From contig OY970196.1 in the NCBI GenBank assembly GCA_963708205.1, positions 2,976,001 through 3,040,000 on the forward strand: a DNA stretch of 64,000 nucleotides, in the 5' to 3' direction. Positions 17,750 to 27,139 of this stretch are shown in pieces (within the stretch, counting starts at the first letter, position 1; every line of letters starts with the position of its first letter). Both the position numbers and the translations under genes were made by a program. The notes beneath the pieces were generated by a model that worked only from the letters and a program-made list of their open reading frames with translations, made no database searches and was not told where the DNA came from. The DNA is from CAVYTF01 sp963708205. Lineage in GTDB: Bacteria > Bacteroidota > Bacteroidia > Chitinophagales > Chitinophagaceae.

Positions 17750-18627
17750 TACATAAAAATTTCATTGGCAATAATTAAAGCCTTAGCAAGCGCATCTTCA
17801 TTAATGTTCAAAGAAAGATTTTGCTGTTGAAAATAATCAAGCATGAATTCTGTCGGCATATTTCCGACAAGATCATCCTGTGCCATCGGGCAGCCACCAA
17901 TACCTTTCAATGCTCCATCAAATCTTCTGCAACCTGCATCAGCAGCAGCTTTCAGCTTTTCTTTTTTATTTGTTGAAGTTGAATGAAGATGCACACCAAA
18001 CTCAATATCATTATATTTTGGTAGTAAGGTTTGCAAAGCAAAACTGATCTGTTCAGCAGTTGCAACACCAACAGTATCTGCAAGTGAAATTATTTTTATT
18101 TCACACATTGCCATTTCATTTGCCCAATGCAATAGAATTTCATCATTGTATTCATCACCATAAGGATTTCCAAAACCCATACTTAGATAAATGACAAGTT
18201 GCTTGTTATTTTTCAAACATAGTTCCTGGATTTCTTCAACACGAATTATACTTTCTTCCATCGTGCTGTTAGTGTTTCGCAACTGAAAAGTAGGAGAGAT
18301 GGAGAAAGGAAAACCAAGAAAAGTTATTTCATTATACATCACTGCATCCTTTGCTCCGCGTGTGTTTGCGACGATTGCAAGGAGTTTGCTTTTACTATTG
18401 ACAAGATCCAATTTGCTAATGACTTCTTTTGTATCTGCCATTTGAGGAATAGCTTTAGGTGAAACAAAACTTCCGAAATCAATTGTATCAAATCCAACTT
18501 TTAATAAAGCATTGATGTACTTTATTTTTTTTTCTGTTGGTATAAGATGAGTCCATCCCTGCATGGCATCGCGCGGGCATTCAATAATCTTAGGCGGCGA
18601 ATCGTGAAGGGAAAATGCTGTTTCCAT
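17749..18627 (-). CDS. Hydroxymethylglutaryl-CoA lyase
   Basis: Cleaves HMG-CoA to acetyl-CoA and acetoacetate in leucine breakdown. It is a TIM-barrel enzyme of the HMGL-like family. Clear are 'ECPRDAMQGW' (usual ECPRDG(L/W)Q), 'NTRGAKDA', 'SLADTVGVAT', the metal-binding 'HLHST' and the family signature 'GIGGCPMAQDDLVGNM' with its active-site cysteine. Length 292 is normal. It lies in a minus-strand operon: rlmB, then this gene after 10 bp, then the GSCFA gene with one shared base. Confidence 0.9.
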   Translation of the reverse strand: METAFSLHDSPPKIIECPRDAMQGWTHLIPTEKKIKYINALLKVGFDTIDFGSFVSPKAIPQMADTKEVISKLDLVNSKSKLLAIVANTRGAKDAVMYNEITFLGFPFSISPTFQLRNTNSTMEESIIRVEEIQELCLKNNKQLVIYLSMGFGNPYGDEYNDEILLHWANEMAMCEIKIISLADTVGVATAEQISFALQTLLPKYNDIEFGVHLHSTSTNKKEKLKAAADAGCRRFDGALKGIGGCPMAQDDLVGNMPTEFMLDYFQQQNLSLNINEDALAKALIIANEIFM

Positions 18628-18637
18628 TAACTATTGT

Positions 18638-19417
18638 CTATTGAATTGACATGCGTTGTTTCATTGCTTCATACAAAATTATTCCTGTCGCAACAGATAC
18701 ATTCAGCGAATCAAAATCTCCTTTCATAGGAATGGTAAAATGTTCATCCGCAGCTTTACTTATAAAACTTTGCACCCCTTTTTCTTCATTACCCATTACT
18801 ACACAACATGGTTCTGTAAAATTTATTTCAAACAATTTTCTATCAGCTGTCATTTCACTCGCAAAAACTTTGATGCCATTCAAGTGCAGTGTTTCTGCGG
18901 CTTTCAGCAAATTATCCACTCTGCAGATTTGAACTTTTTCCAAAGCGCCTGCACTGCTTTTCATTGCGTCTTCATTCATGGGACCCACACCTTTTTCGGG
19001 AATTATAATTGCCTGCGCACCACAGCAAACAGCATTTCGCGCGATAGCGCCAATATTTCTTACATCTGTAATTCCATCAAGCATAATAAATAAAGCAGCT
19101 TCGCCATTTGTATTAACCCAATCAATTACCTGTTGCAGATCCTGGTATTGCACTGCGGCTTTAAACGCTACAACGCCCTGGTGCTGTGTATTTGTAAGCG
19201 TGTTCAGTTTTTCTACAGGCACATATTGAACAGGAATATTTTTTTGCTTCGCAATATTTCTTATCTCATTCACTGCATCGCCTGATGCATTTTTAAACAA
19301 TAATATCTTATCAATAAGCTGATCACTTTTCAATGATTCGATAACAGGATTTCTTCCTGTAACAATGTTTTTCTTTGAAAAATAATCAGGACTTTTTTTG
19401 AATGGTTCTTTTCTCAA
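18638..19417 (-). CDS. rlmB: 23S rRNA (guanosine-2'-O-)-methyltransferase RlmB-like
   Basis: A SPOUT (TrmH group 3) methyltransferase. An N-terminal substrate-binding domain ('GRNPVIESLKSDQLIDKILL', residues 22-41) is followed by the knotted catalytic domain with 'LDGITDVRNIGAIARNA' (motif 1), 'VVMGNEEKGV' (motif 2) and 'IPMKGDFDSLNVSVATGI' (motif 3). These are the canonical TrmH motifs. It heads the operon with the HMG-CoA lyase and GSCFA genes. The exact target nucleotide is inferred from the family. Confidence 0.9.
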   Translation of the reverse strand: MRKEPFKKSPDYFSKKNIVTGRNPVIESLKSDQLIDKILLFKNASGDAVNEIRNIAKQKNIPVQYVPVEKLNTLTNTQHQGVVAFKAAVQYQDLQQVIDWVNTNGEAALFIMLDGITDVRNIGAIARNAVCCGAQAIIIPEKGVGPMNEDAMKSSAGALEKVQICRVDNLLKAAETLHLNGIKVFASEMTADRKLFEINFTEPCCVVMGNEEKGVQSFISKAADEHFTIPMKGDFDSLNVSVATGIILYEAMKQRMSIQ

Positions 19418-19458
19418 ACGCTGAATTTAAAATTGAAAGCAGCTAAATTAAAATAAAA

Positions 19459-19485
19459 AGTCCCGCTTATAAAGCAGGACTTCAT
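19459..19485 (-). terminator. Terminator after the T9SS cargo gene
   Basis: AGTCCCGCTT and AAGCAGGACT form a ten-pair stem with one mismatch and a three-base loop. On the minus strand it is followed by TTTTTATTTT. It lies downstream of the gene ending at 19503. Confidence 0.75.
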
Positions 19486-19502
19486 CAACTCAAACATTAT
19501 TT

Positions 19503-20720
19503 TTACTCCACAACAATTTTATTTGTATAAACTGTTTTTCCATTGTCCAATATTTTTACAATATACATACCAGGCAAAACATCATTCGGCAAGTTTACTG
19601 ATTGCGTTTTTGCAGTGGCATCAATGTTTTTAGCAAGAATATTTTTTCCGCTGATCGTTGTGATCTCTATATTTTGTTCGCCTTTAGTAAAATTATTAAA
19701 TGACAGTGTGAAGTTTTTATACTTCACAGGGTTTGGAAAAATCTCAACTGTTTTATTGATCAATAAGCTGTTCTTTTTTGCATTTGCTTCTTTTTGATAT
19801 GCAAGATTTTCATTTGCAAAATCAGAAGCATTGAACACTGTATTAGTTTTATTAGAAACTGCAACAGCCTGCAAACTTGCAAGATCAAAGCGATAATAAT
19901 TTGAAAAATCAATTGCGCTGCTTACAACGACAGAGCCGTCAGCATCAACAACAGCGGCATTTACAGAATAATTTTCAGGAAGATTTTTAATAGTGCCGAT
20001 ATAAGTTGTGATAAGAGATGATGGATCTATTTTAAAAATATTTCCTTTCACAGTTATTAATAATAAATTGCCAAAAGCATCCCCGATCATATCTCCGCCC
20101 CAATTATCATGATATTTGTGAACTGAATTATCAACATTCGCAATGGCATCTTTTAAACTGCCGAGATCAGTAATAGTTATTTGTGTGCCTGTTGTAAATT
20201 TTATCAAATGATTGCCGTTGTTGGTTAAAGCATAGCCGCAACCATCCGCAGCAAAAGTCATACGTGTAATGTTATCATCTTCGCCGGGCAATACCTGGAA
20301 CGATTTCAGCGGCTGACTTTCTACATAATAAATTTTTGGCGTTGATGAATTCAAGTCAAAATAGGCAAGCTTTGTATCCTGCATGTGTGTAAAATATAAG
20401 CGGTTATTTTTTACATCATACGCAGTGGCAGCGATCATGTTTTGCAACAATCCATCTGTAGTATTTGTTGATACGGCGAGCGGCGCAATAGCATTTCCGG
20501 TTGATGCATTAAGAAACTGCGCTTTGTCTGTGGAAGGAAGATAAATGTTGCGGATCACTGATCCTGTTGATAGATCTATTTGACGGATCGTATTCCAAAT
20601 AAAGTTTCCCTGCGTTTCTCCTGTCACCGCAAAGGCACGGCGCGATTGACTTTGCGCAAAATTGATAAAAGGTAAAAGAATAAAAGAAATTGCAAATGGA
20701 AGTAAAATTTTAATTTTCAT
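19503..20720 (-). CDS. Secreted protein with T9SS C-terminal sorting domain
   Basis: A 405-residue protein with a signal peptide (residues 1-22, ending NFAQ) and a C-terminal Por-type sorting domain at about residues 325-405 ('VEIFPNPVKYKNF', 'GMYIVKILDNGKTVYTNKIVVE'). The sorting domain marks it as cargo of the type IX secretion system, released or anchored at the surface. The middle has beta-propeller-like strands without an enzyme motif. It is a single gene with its own terminator. Function unknown beyond export. Confidence 0.85.
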   Translation of the reverse strand: MKIKILLPFAISFILLPFINFAQSQSRRAFAVTGETQGNFIWNTIRQIDLSTGSVIRNIYLPSTDKAQFLNASTGNAIAPLAVSTNTTDGLLQNMIAATAYDVKNNRLYFTHMQDTKLAYFDLNSSTPKIYYVESQPLKSFQVLPGEDDNITRMTFAADGCGYALTNNGNHLIKFTTGTQITITDLGSLKDAIANVDNSVHKYHDNWGGDMIGDAFGNLLLITVKGNIFKIDPSSLITTYIGTIKNLPENYSVNAAVVDADGSVVVSSAIDFSNYYRFDLASLQAVAVSNKTNTVFNASDFANENLAYQKEANAKKNSLLINKTVEIFPNPVKYKNFTLSFNNFTKGEQNIEITTISGKNILAKNIDATAKTQSVNLPNDVLPGMYIVKILDNGKTVYTNKIVVE

Positions 20721-20767
20721 AGTTGTTATTTTTTAAAATACAATTTACAGATAAAATAAATCAGTTG

Positions 20768-21580
20768 TTATTTTTTATTATAATTTAATATTGACTGCTG
20801 CACGTTTTTATATTTCATCAACAGTTGTTTTGCCGTTTCATAATCTGCGATGTTTAATTCTTCCATCAGCATTTTTGTTCCGCGGTCAATTAATTTATTG
20901 TTGGCAAGCTGCATGTTGATCATCTTATTATCTTTTATTTTTCCGAGTTGTATCATTACACTTGTGGAGATCATGTTCAGCACAAGTTTTTGTGCAGTGC
21001 CTGCTTTCATGCGCGTACTTCCGGTTATAAATTCAGGACCTGTAATTACTTCAACCGGATAAGTGCAATGCTTTGCCAACGGTGTTGTTGGATTGCAGGT
21101 AATGCATCCGCAAATTATATTATTCTCCTTACATTTTTTTACAGCGCCAATTACATAAGGCGTAGTGCCGCTCGCAGAAAGTGAAATAAGCACATCATTT
21201 TTATTTATAGTGTAATGCTGCAGATCAAGCCAGCCCTGTGTTTCATTGTCTTCAGAATGTTCGATCGCATTTGTAAAAGCTTTTTCACCGCCTGCAATTA
21301 TTGCGATCACTGTATTTTTATCAATACCAAAAGTGGTGGAGCATTCACTGGCATCAACAACTGCCAATCTTCCGCTGGTGCCTGCGCCGATATAAAATAA
21401 TCGTCCACCGGTTTGCATTTTTTCTGCAATTGCTTCCACTAGTTTTTCAATTTGCGGAATGGCTTTTTTTACTGCATCAGCAACAGTTGCATCTTCTTTA
21501 TTTATGTTGATAAGCAAATCCTGCACGCTCATCCTTTCGAGGTGATGGTAATGCGACGATTGCTCGGTTATTTTTTCCAC
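20768..21580 (-). CDS. murQ: N-acetylmuramic acid 6-phosphate etherase
   Basis: Cleaves the lactyl ether of MurNAc-6-phosphate to give GlcNAc-6-phosphate and lactate during peptidoglycan recycling. The SIS (sugar isomerase) domain is clear: 'GGRLFYIGAGTSGRLAVVDASE', 'ISLSASGTTPYVIGA' and 'GSTRMKAGTAQKLVLNM'. Start is GTG at 21580, just before the conserved 'KITEQSS'; no in-frame ATG lies nearby upstream. At 270 residues it is the short form common in Bacteroidota. No MurNAc transporter or amidase gene is adjacent. Confidence 0.92.
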   Translation of the reverse strand: MEKITEQSSHYHHLERMSVQDLLININKEDATVADAVKKAIPQIEKLVEAIAEKMQTGGRLFYIGAGTSGRLAVVDASECSTTFGIDKNTVIAIIAGGEKAFTNAIEHSEDNETQGWLDLQHYTINKNDVLISLSASGTTPYVIGAVKKCKENNIICGCITCNPTTPLAKHCTYPVEVITGPEFITGSTRMKAGTAQKLVLNMISTSVMIQLGKIKDNKMINMQLANNKLIDRGTKMLMEELNIADYETAKQLLMKYKNVQQSILNYNKK

Positions 21581-21660
21581 ATAGTCATTTTCGATTGCAA
21601 TATTAAATGATTTGGAAGGAGTGGTGTGAGATCAACTGGTTCTTATTTATTACGTTCATC

Positions 21661-21685
21661 GTCATTCCCAACTTGATTAGGAATC
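21661..21685. repeat. Dispersed palindromic repeat, copy 1
   Basis: Begins GTCATTCCCAACTTGAT and is an imperfect palindrome (ATTCCCAA / TTAGGAAT around CTTGA). A second copy is at 27226-27250. The GTCATTC-CAACTT-GAATC pattern is a REP-like element; the role is unknown. Confidence 0.6.
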
Positions 21686-21769
21686 TGCTCAACCTTTTCC
21701 AGTTTGGCACAGTTTTAATTTACAAAATAATATTGGTCTGATCTTATTTATCATTATTAAAAATTACTT

Positions 21770-22924
21770 ATGCTAGCCATGAATTACCGCGGACCTTACC
21801 GCGTAAGAGCTTCGCAAAAACCGTATCCTGAAATTGAACATCCTAATGATGCTATTGTACGTGTAACACGCTCCTGCATTTGCGGATCTGATCTTCATAT
21901 TTATCATGGACTGGTTCCTGATACACGTGTCGGATCAACATTCGGCCATGAATTTATTGGCGTGGTAGAAGAGATTGGTCCGTCTGTACAAAATTTAAAA
22001 GTTGGCGATAATGTACTGGTGCCATTTAATATCGCCTGCGGGCAATGTGCTTTCTGCAAGCAGGAACTATATGGTAATTGCCATGAATCAAATTCTGAAG
22101 CGACTGCTGCCGGCGGCATTTTTGGTTATTCGCATACAGCCGGCGGTTTTGATGGCGGACAGGCTGAATATGTACGTGTGCCTTATGCAGATGTTGGTCC
22201 AACAATTATTCCGGCTGGTATGGACCCTGATAATGCAGTGTTGCTTACAGATGTTTTTCCAACAGGTTACCAGGCTGCCGAAATGGGGGGCATTAAAACG
22301 GGTGATACGGTTGTTGTTTTTGGTGCAGGACCTGTAGGATTAATGGCTGCAAGATGCGCATGGTTCTTTGGTGCAGCACGGGTTATTGTTATTGACAGAA
22401 TTGAGTACAGGCTTGAATTTGCAAAGAAATTTGCTTATGCTGAAACGTATAATTTTGAATCAATCGGTGATCCTGTTTTATTCCTTAAAAAAGCTACAGA
22501 TAATTTTGGTGCAGATGTATGTATTGATGCTGTTGGTTGCGAAGCTGCAGGCGCTGCTTTGCAAACTATTACAGGAAAAAAATTAATGCTCCAGGCTGGT
22601 TCTGCCACGGCATTACATTGGGCAATTAATTCTGTAAAGAAAGGCGGCATTGTTTCAATTGTTGGTGTGTATGGACCAACAGATAATCTTGTACCGATTG
22701 GCAACGTAGTTAATAAAGGCATCACCATTCGTGCAAACCAGGCATCCGTAAAACGACTGCTTCCAAGACTTATCAATCATATTCAGCAGGGGCATATCAA
22801 TCCCAAAGATCTGATTACGCATCGTGTGCCTTTGGAAGAAGTATCTGATGCATATCATATTTTTTCAGCGAAGCTTGACAACTGTATTAAAACTATTTTA
22901 ATTCCTCCATCTGCAAGATCTTAA
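21770..22924 (+). CDS. Zinc-dependent alcohol dehydrogenase (formaldehyde-dehydrogenase-like)
   Basis: A 384-residue medium-chain dehydrogenase. Catalytic-zinc motifs 'CICGSDLHIYHG' and 'GHEFIGVVEEIG' are near the N-terminus. The structural-zinc cysteines lie in 'CGQCAFCKQELYGNC', and the nucleotide-binding glycines in 'VFGAGPVGLMAARCA'. The organisation is that of the glutathione-independent formaldehyde dehydrogenase and threonine-dehydrogenase-like group. The substrate cannot be fixed. A hypothetical membrane-anchored gene follows after 11 bp and is probably co-transcribed. Confidence 0.88.
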   Translation: MLAMNYRGPYRVRASQKPYPEIEHPNDAIVRVTRSCICGSDLHIYHGLVPDTRVGSTFGHEFIGVVEEIGPSVQNLKVGDNVLVPFNIACGQCAFCKQELYGNCHESNSEATAAGGIFGYSHTAGGFDGGQAEYVRVPYADVGPTIIPAGMDPDNAVLLTDVFPTGYQAAEMGGIKTGDTVVVFGAGPVGLMAARCAWFFGAARVIVIDRIEYRLEFAKKFAYAETYNFESIGDPVLFLKKATDNFGADVCIDAVGCEAAGAALQTITGKKLMLQAGSATALHWAINSVKKGGIVSIVGVYGPTDNLVPIGNVVNKGITIRANQASVKRLLPRLINHIQQGHINPKDLITHRVPLEEVSDAYHIFSAKLDNCIKTILIPPSARS

Positions 22925-22935
22925 AAAACATATTT

Positions 22936-23445
22936 ATGTCAAATACAAACATTGATTATAAAAGCATTCCGGGCTGGAACATGGATGCCGATCCTGAAAA
23001 TGAACCTACTTATCCTATTAAAAAGTGGACAGGCGATGATCATAAGCGTTCTAACTGGGAACGGCCGCAACAGCAGCAAGACAACGATATAGAAATTCTT
23101 CATTCCAATGAGCGTCCGAACTTAAGTGCAGTATTCGGAACACCGCAACCACCATCAGGATTGAGTGGCATGTTGCGCAGGCAGGCATTTAAGTTCAGTG
23201 AATCGGAATACGGGCATTGGCTTACTTTATTATTAGCTGACCGTGTAAATATGATTGAAGGAATTGTGGATGATTTGAAGCATGGACATGTTCCGAACAT
23301 ATTTGCTGAGCGTGGAATGAAAGCCGACTGGAAATATAACCGCAAAGAAGTTGTGCGCAATGTGATTATTGCAGCAGCGGTTAGCACTGCGCTTTTGATC
23401 TTTATGAATAAAAGGACTGCGAAGAGCAAGAGAATAATTCCTTAA
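22936..23445 (+). CDS. Hypothetical protein with C-terminal membrane helix
   Basis: A 169-residue protein, soluble and Pro/Gln-rich at first ('WKNWERPQQQQD'-like region around 30-50), then a central 'HWLTLLLADRVNMIEGIVDDLKHG' segment and one hydrophobic helix near residues 140-156 followed by a basic tail. No family is recognised. It follows the alcohol dehydrogenase by 11 bp, so it is probably in the same transcript; proteins of this kind often travel with that dehydrogenase in Bacteroidota (recollection, not searched). Confidence 0.6.
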   Translation: MSNTNIDYKSIPGWNMDADPENEPTYPIKKWTGDDHKRSNWERPQQQQDNDIEILHSNERPNLSAVFGTPQPPSGLSGMLRRQAFKFSESEYGHWLTLLLADRVNMIEGIVDDLKHGHVPNIFAERGMKADWKYNRKEVVRNVIIAAAVSTALLIFMNKRTAKSKRIIP

Positions 23446-23449
23446 AGTA

Positions 23450-23872
23450 TCAAACCTTTTTGCTTTTTAATTTCCTTTCTTTAAGTTGATCTTCCCGAAT
23501 TTTAGCAAGATCAATTTTAGAGCAATCAGCGATCAACTGCCGCACGATATCTAAAGGCATTTGTTCACCTGAATCAAAATTGACGCAGCCTTTTTGAAAG
23601 CTTGCATTGTTCAACAACGCCTGGTATTTTTCAAACAATGGTTTCGACATATATATTGGCAGCAGATGCAGCGACATATATTTCTTCACGCCTGCAAGTC
23701 CATATTTCATCGTGCCATTACATTTATAAATGATCATCTCCTGGCGCATCATTGGCTCAACTGCAGCAACGACGGTTTTATCTTCTGCAAGAATAATACT
23801 GTGAATGGCTGATAAGATCTCCTGCCTTTCTTCAGGCTGGGCTGAAATATAATCTGTTGGATTTTGAGGCAT
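23450..23872 (-). CDS. DUF1801 (YdhG-like) domain protein
   Basis: A 140-residue protein of the small SCP2-like/iron-chaperone fold family DUF1801. The layout, with 'YISAQPEERQEILSAIHSII' at the start, 'MIIYKCNGTMKYGLAGVKKYMSLHLLPIYM' in the middle and 'FDSGEQMPLDIVRQLIADC' near the end, fits it. A basic Lys-rich tail ends the protein. It converges on the previous gene with only four bases between them. Function not established. Confidence 0.75.
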   Translation of the reverse strand: MPQNPTDYISAQPEERQEILSAIHSIILAEDKTVVAAVEPMMRQEMIIYKCNGTMKYGLAGVKKYMSLHLLPIYMSKPLFEKYQALLNNASFQKGCVNFDSGEQMPLDIVRQLIADCSKIDLAKIREDQLKERKLKSKKV

Positions 23873-24068
23873 GGGTGAATTATTTTAGAGAGGTTTTAAA
23901 AAATAAGTCGACAGTGATTATACCATTTCTTTTAATAAATCTACTATTTGTTTTCTTTACAAAACAACGATTGCTGAACAGGCTGCGCAAAATTTTTTCA
24001 AAGAAACAGGCAAACTATTAATTGTAACCTCATTCTTTTTGTTTAGAAGAAATGCTTACTCGAATATA

Positions 24069-25367
24069 TCAACGCAATTTATGATGAACGCTGTTTTTTA
24101 TTCTCAAAGTATTAGCGGGCGCCTCTTCTAATTCCATTAATTCTATTTCTTCCCTTTCTTTTAGTACATCTTTTCGCAGGAAAGGCAAAAAAGAAAGTGC
24201 AATTATAATAGCGACAATTCCTTCAGCTAAAAAAGTATCAGGCGCACCTGCATATTGCGAGATTGTACCAACAAGTAAACCTCCAATTGGTTGCATTCCG
24301 AAGAATGCCATCGCGAAATAACTGATCACTCTTCCGCGCATTTCTGCAGAAACATTTGTTTGAATAATAGTGTTGCTGATCGTTGTCTGAGACATCATAC
24401 CAAAGCCTGTTATCACAGCAAAAAGTAAGGCGATAGGCAAATTGTTGATGTGAGAAAATAAAACTAATCCTGCACCAAAAATAATGAGGTTGATGAATAA
24501 TATTTTTTTAAGATTAACTCCGGCTTTGAGAGATGCTAAAAAGATTGCGCCGCCAACAGCTCCTAAACCAATGGCACTGTTGAGATAACCAAATGTTGCT
24601 GCATTTCCTTTGAAAATAACTTTAGCATAAACAGGAAGCAGCGTAATGAATGGAAGTACCAATAAACTTACGCAGGCAAGCAGTAAAACAACCAACCCTA
24701 TTGAAGGTGTTGCTTTCAAATATTTCCATCCTTCCTTAAATTCTTTTATCACTTTTTTATTATGAGGTTTTGCAATGTATTTCGGAAAACGCATGAATAA
24801 TAAAGAAGTGATAACAGCAAGAAAACTTAATGCATTAATAAAAAAGCAAGTGCCTGCACCAAGTTTTTCTAACACAATTCCTGAAATAGCAGGACCGATT
24901 AACCGCGCCAGATTAACCATAGAAGAGTTGAGCGCAATGGCATTGGGAAGGTCTTCTTTTTTATCAACCATATCATTTACCATAGCTTGTCTTGCAGGCA
25001 CATCAAAGGCATTGATACTACCAAGCACAACGCTGAGTGCAAGAATTTCTGCAACAGTATAATGTGTAAATACAACCAGCACAGTAAGCAAAATTGCTTG
25101 TATTAAAGAAAGCGCCTGCGTTAAAAGCAACACGCGGTAACGATTGTACCTATCTGAAACAACACCTCCTAAAGGAGAAAAAACAAACGAGGGAAATTGT
25201 GTTGCAAAGACTGCAAGCCCAAGCATAAAAGCAGAATGCGTTTGCGAATAGATAACCCAATACACTGCTGTACGCTGCATCCATGTGCCGATGAGTGAAA
25301 TGGATTGTCCTGAAAAATATAGCCGGTAATTGCGGCTGCCAAAGGCTTTGAAAGTTGTTATGTTCAT
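24069..25367 (-). CDS. MFS exporter, MFS_3 (EntS-like) type
   Basis: A 432-residue major facilitator with twelve predicted helices. 'FSGQSISLIGTWMQRTAVYW' and 'PLGGVVSDRYNRYRVLL' are typical of the EntS/MFS_3 branch, which exports siderophores, macrolides or other small molecules. It overlaps the marR gene by four bases (ATGA), so both are translated from one mRNA, and the regulator probably controls this pump in response to its substrate. The substrate is unknown. Confidence 0.85.
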   Translation of the reverse strand: MNITTFKAFGSRNYRLYFSGQSISLIGTWMQRTAVYWVIYSQTHSAFMLGLAVFATQFPSFVFSPLGGVVSDRYNRYRVLLLTQALSLIQAILLTVLVVFTHYTVAEILALSVVLGSINAFDVPARQAMVNDMVDKKEDLPNAIALNSSMVNLARLIGPAISGIVLEKLGAGTCFFINALSFLAVITSLLFMRFPKYIAKPHNKKVIKEFKEGWKYLKATPSIGLVVLLLACVSLLVLPFITLLPVYAKVIFKGNAATFGYLNSAIGLGAVGGAIFLASLKAGVNLKKILFINLIIFGAGLVLFSHINNLPIALLFAVITGFGMMSQTTISNTIIQTNVSAEMRGRVISYFAMAFFGMQPIGGLLVGTISQYAGAPDTFLAEGIVAIIIALSFLPFLRKDVLKEREEIELMELEEAPANTLRIKNSVHHKLR

Positions 25368-25801
25368 TTTAGATCGACCAGTTTTGTTAATACGCTGATA
25401 GCTTTTACCAACACTTCTTTTTCCTTCTGCGTCATTTTTTCAGCTATTGATTTTGATAACCATTCTTCGCGCTGGTGTCTTCTTTGCTCCACGATCTTTT
25501 TACCTGCTGCGGTTATAGTTATCAGTGCTTTTCTTTTATCTGTTTTTGAAGATTTCTTTTTAATATAGCCACATTCGAGCAGCTTATTCAGGATCTGAGA
25601 TATTGATTGCGCAGTTACTTTCTCCTTTGCTGCAAGCTCAGACGGCAATATCTCTGCGCATTGATATATCATCCCAAGGGTAGAACGCTCGGTAAGAGAA
25701 AGCAACTCATCATTGGGAATTTCACTTCGTAATATTTTAACCAATCGTGAAATAACTACGCGAAGATCAGCGGCAATTTCATCATCCTTTGTGTTGTTCA
25801 T
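25364..25801 (-). CDS. MarR-family transcriptional regulator
   Basis: A 145-residue winged-helix repressor of the MarR family. The recognition region is about residues 55-95 ('SELAAKEKVTAQSISQILNKLLECGYIKKKSSKTDKRKALITIT'), including the wing 'KTDKRKALI'. Helical ends provide the dimer interface. It is the first gene of a two-gene operon with an MFS exporter. A palindrome just downstream of its -7 box (25814-25828) is a likely autoregulatory operator. The ligand is unknown. Confidence 0.9.
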   Translation of the reverse strand: MNNTKDDEIAADLRVVISRLVKILRSEIPNDELLSLTERSTLGMIYQCAEILPSELAAKEKVTAQSISQILNKLLECGYIKKKSSKTDKRKALITITAAGKKIVEQRRHQREEWLSKSIAEKMTQKEKEVLVKAISVLTKLVDLK

Positions 25802-25813
25802 AAAAATAAAATA

Positions 25814-25835
25814 GTAAAGCTACTTTACAAAGTTA
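25814..25835 (-). promoter_or_regulatory. marR promoter core with overlapping palindromic operator
   Basis: On the minus strand TAACTTTG (25828-25835) matches the TANNTTTG -7 box. Immediately downstream is the perfect palindrome GTAAAG-CTA-CTTTAC (25814-25828), and a related AAAGTTACTTT overlaps the -7 box. The palindrome covers the expected start site, the usual place for MarR autorepression. Confidence 0.6.
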
Positions 25836-25927
25836 CTTTATTATTTTTATTTATTTAGGGAAGAGAAATGTTAAGAACAATATTTTTAATTTAGTCGAAA
25901 ATATAGTAAGCGATTTTTTGAACAATC

Positions 25928-26305
25928 TTATTTTTCAAGCGGTGTTGTTGGCCACCAAATATTTCCGAAAGGATCTTGTATGCCGCAGGTTCTTCCATAA
26001 GGTTGATCAGTAACCGGCATGATGGATGTTGCGCCGTTTGCCAATGCTTTTTTATAAGTTTCATCTGCATTTTCTACATAAACAAACATGCCAGCTGTGC
26101 GCGGAGAAAATTGCGGCGTAGCATCCGCAAACATAATGGTAGATTCACCGATCATTATCTCGCCATGCATTATTACACCTTCACTTCTTGCGTGGTTATG
26201 TGTTTCTTTAGCATTGAAAACCGCTTTGGTAAATTCAATAAATTGCTGCGCGCCGGTAATAATTAAATAAGGCATTACGATTTGATAATTTTCAGGCAGT
26301 TTCAT
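25928..26305 (-). CDS. VOC-superfamily (PhnB/glyoxalase-like) protein
   Basis: A protein of about 125 residues of the vicinal-oxygen-chelate fold, PhnB-like: 'VMPYLIITGAQQFIEFTKAVF', 'MHGEIMIGESTIMFAD', 'YGRTCGIQDPFGNIWW'. The ATG at 26305 (MKLPENYQIVMPYL) is chosen because the 20 residues encoded upstream are unlike the family. It could be an isomerase, a dioxygenase-like protein or a resistance protein; the reaction is not known. It is divergent from the DUF4142 gene. Confidence 0.8.
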   Translation of the reverse strand: MKLPENYQIVMPYLIITGAQQFIEFTKAVFNAKETHNHARSEGVIMHGEIMIGESTIMFADATPQFSPRTAGMFVYVENADETYKKALANGATSIMPVTDQPYGRTCGIQDPFGNIWWPTTPLEK

Positions 26306-26574
26306 GTGTGCAAGATTATTAATTGCAAAGATAAAAATGATTTTTACAATCTGCTTTCTTCGCAATCAACTTCAAGAATAATTCTGTTGTTGAGCTTTAT
26401 CAAACAGCAGTGTTTACTGTATATCACATTAGCATTCTTTGTAGAAATGAAACTACAAATACCTGCAGGCTCTACAAAAAATCAATCATTCTTTTAAAAA
26501 AACATGCAGTAAACTTTCTGGCAAAGGTTTGGAGTTTAAAAAAATATATTCATTCATTTAAAAAAAACTAATCT

Positions 26575-27093
26575 ATGAAACGCTTTTCAATTGTGGCAGT
26601 TATTGCCTCTCTGGTAATTATTTTATCCTGCTCAAAAACAACAGACAACAATTCATTAAACACCACAGATCAGAATTTTATGGTTATGGCAACTTACTCG
26701 AATTATGACGAGATAGATTTTGGAAATTTAGCGCTTTCAAAATCCGCAAATGATTCAGTAAAAATGCTTGCATCCAGAATGGTTACTGATCATACCATTG
26801 CATTAACCACATTAAAAGACACATTAGGGCCGCAATATAATCTCACGTTGCCATCAAGCATGGATTCACTGCACATGGCTATCCAGGCTCAGATAAATAC
26901 TTATACAGGTGTGCAGTTTGATACTGCTTATGTACACGGGCAGGTGCGCGACCACATGGCTACAATTGCACTTTTTGAAAACGAAATAAACAACGGCAAT
27001 AATGAAAACATTAAAGCATTTGCCAACAAAAACTTACCTATTCTGCAAATGCACCTGCAAATGGCGGAAAGTGTAGCTGCAACGCTGCCGTAA
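26575..27093 (+). CDS. DUF4142 lipoprotein
   Basis: A 172-residue lipoprotein: the signal peptide ends at a lipobox (IILSCS, Cys19). The body is the ferritin-like all-alpha DUF4142 domain, with 'DQNFMVMATYSNYDEIDFGNLALSKSAND' and 'MASRMVTDHT'-like segments. Members are periplasmic and uncharacterised. It stands alone, with a terminator at 27140-27170. Confidence 0.82.
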   Translation: MKRFSIVAVIASLVIILSCSKTTDNNSLNTTDQNFMVMATYSNYDEIDFGNLALSKSANDSVKMLASRMVTDHTIALTTLKDTLGPQYNLTLPSSMDSLHMAIQAQINTYTGVQFDTAYVHGQVRDHMATIALFENEINNGNNENIKAFANKNLPILQMHLQMAESVAATLP

Positions 27094-27139
27094 AGAGTAT
27101 TATTTCTTACTATTATTTTTGGTTGTTCGTTTGAGTGAG

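Noticed and set aside
26438..26459. Inverted repeat TTTGTAG/CTACAAA upstream of the DUF4142 gene
   Set aside because: A seven-pair AT-rich match without T-run or promoter context; expected by chance in DNA of this composition.
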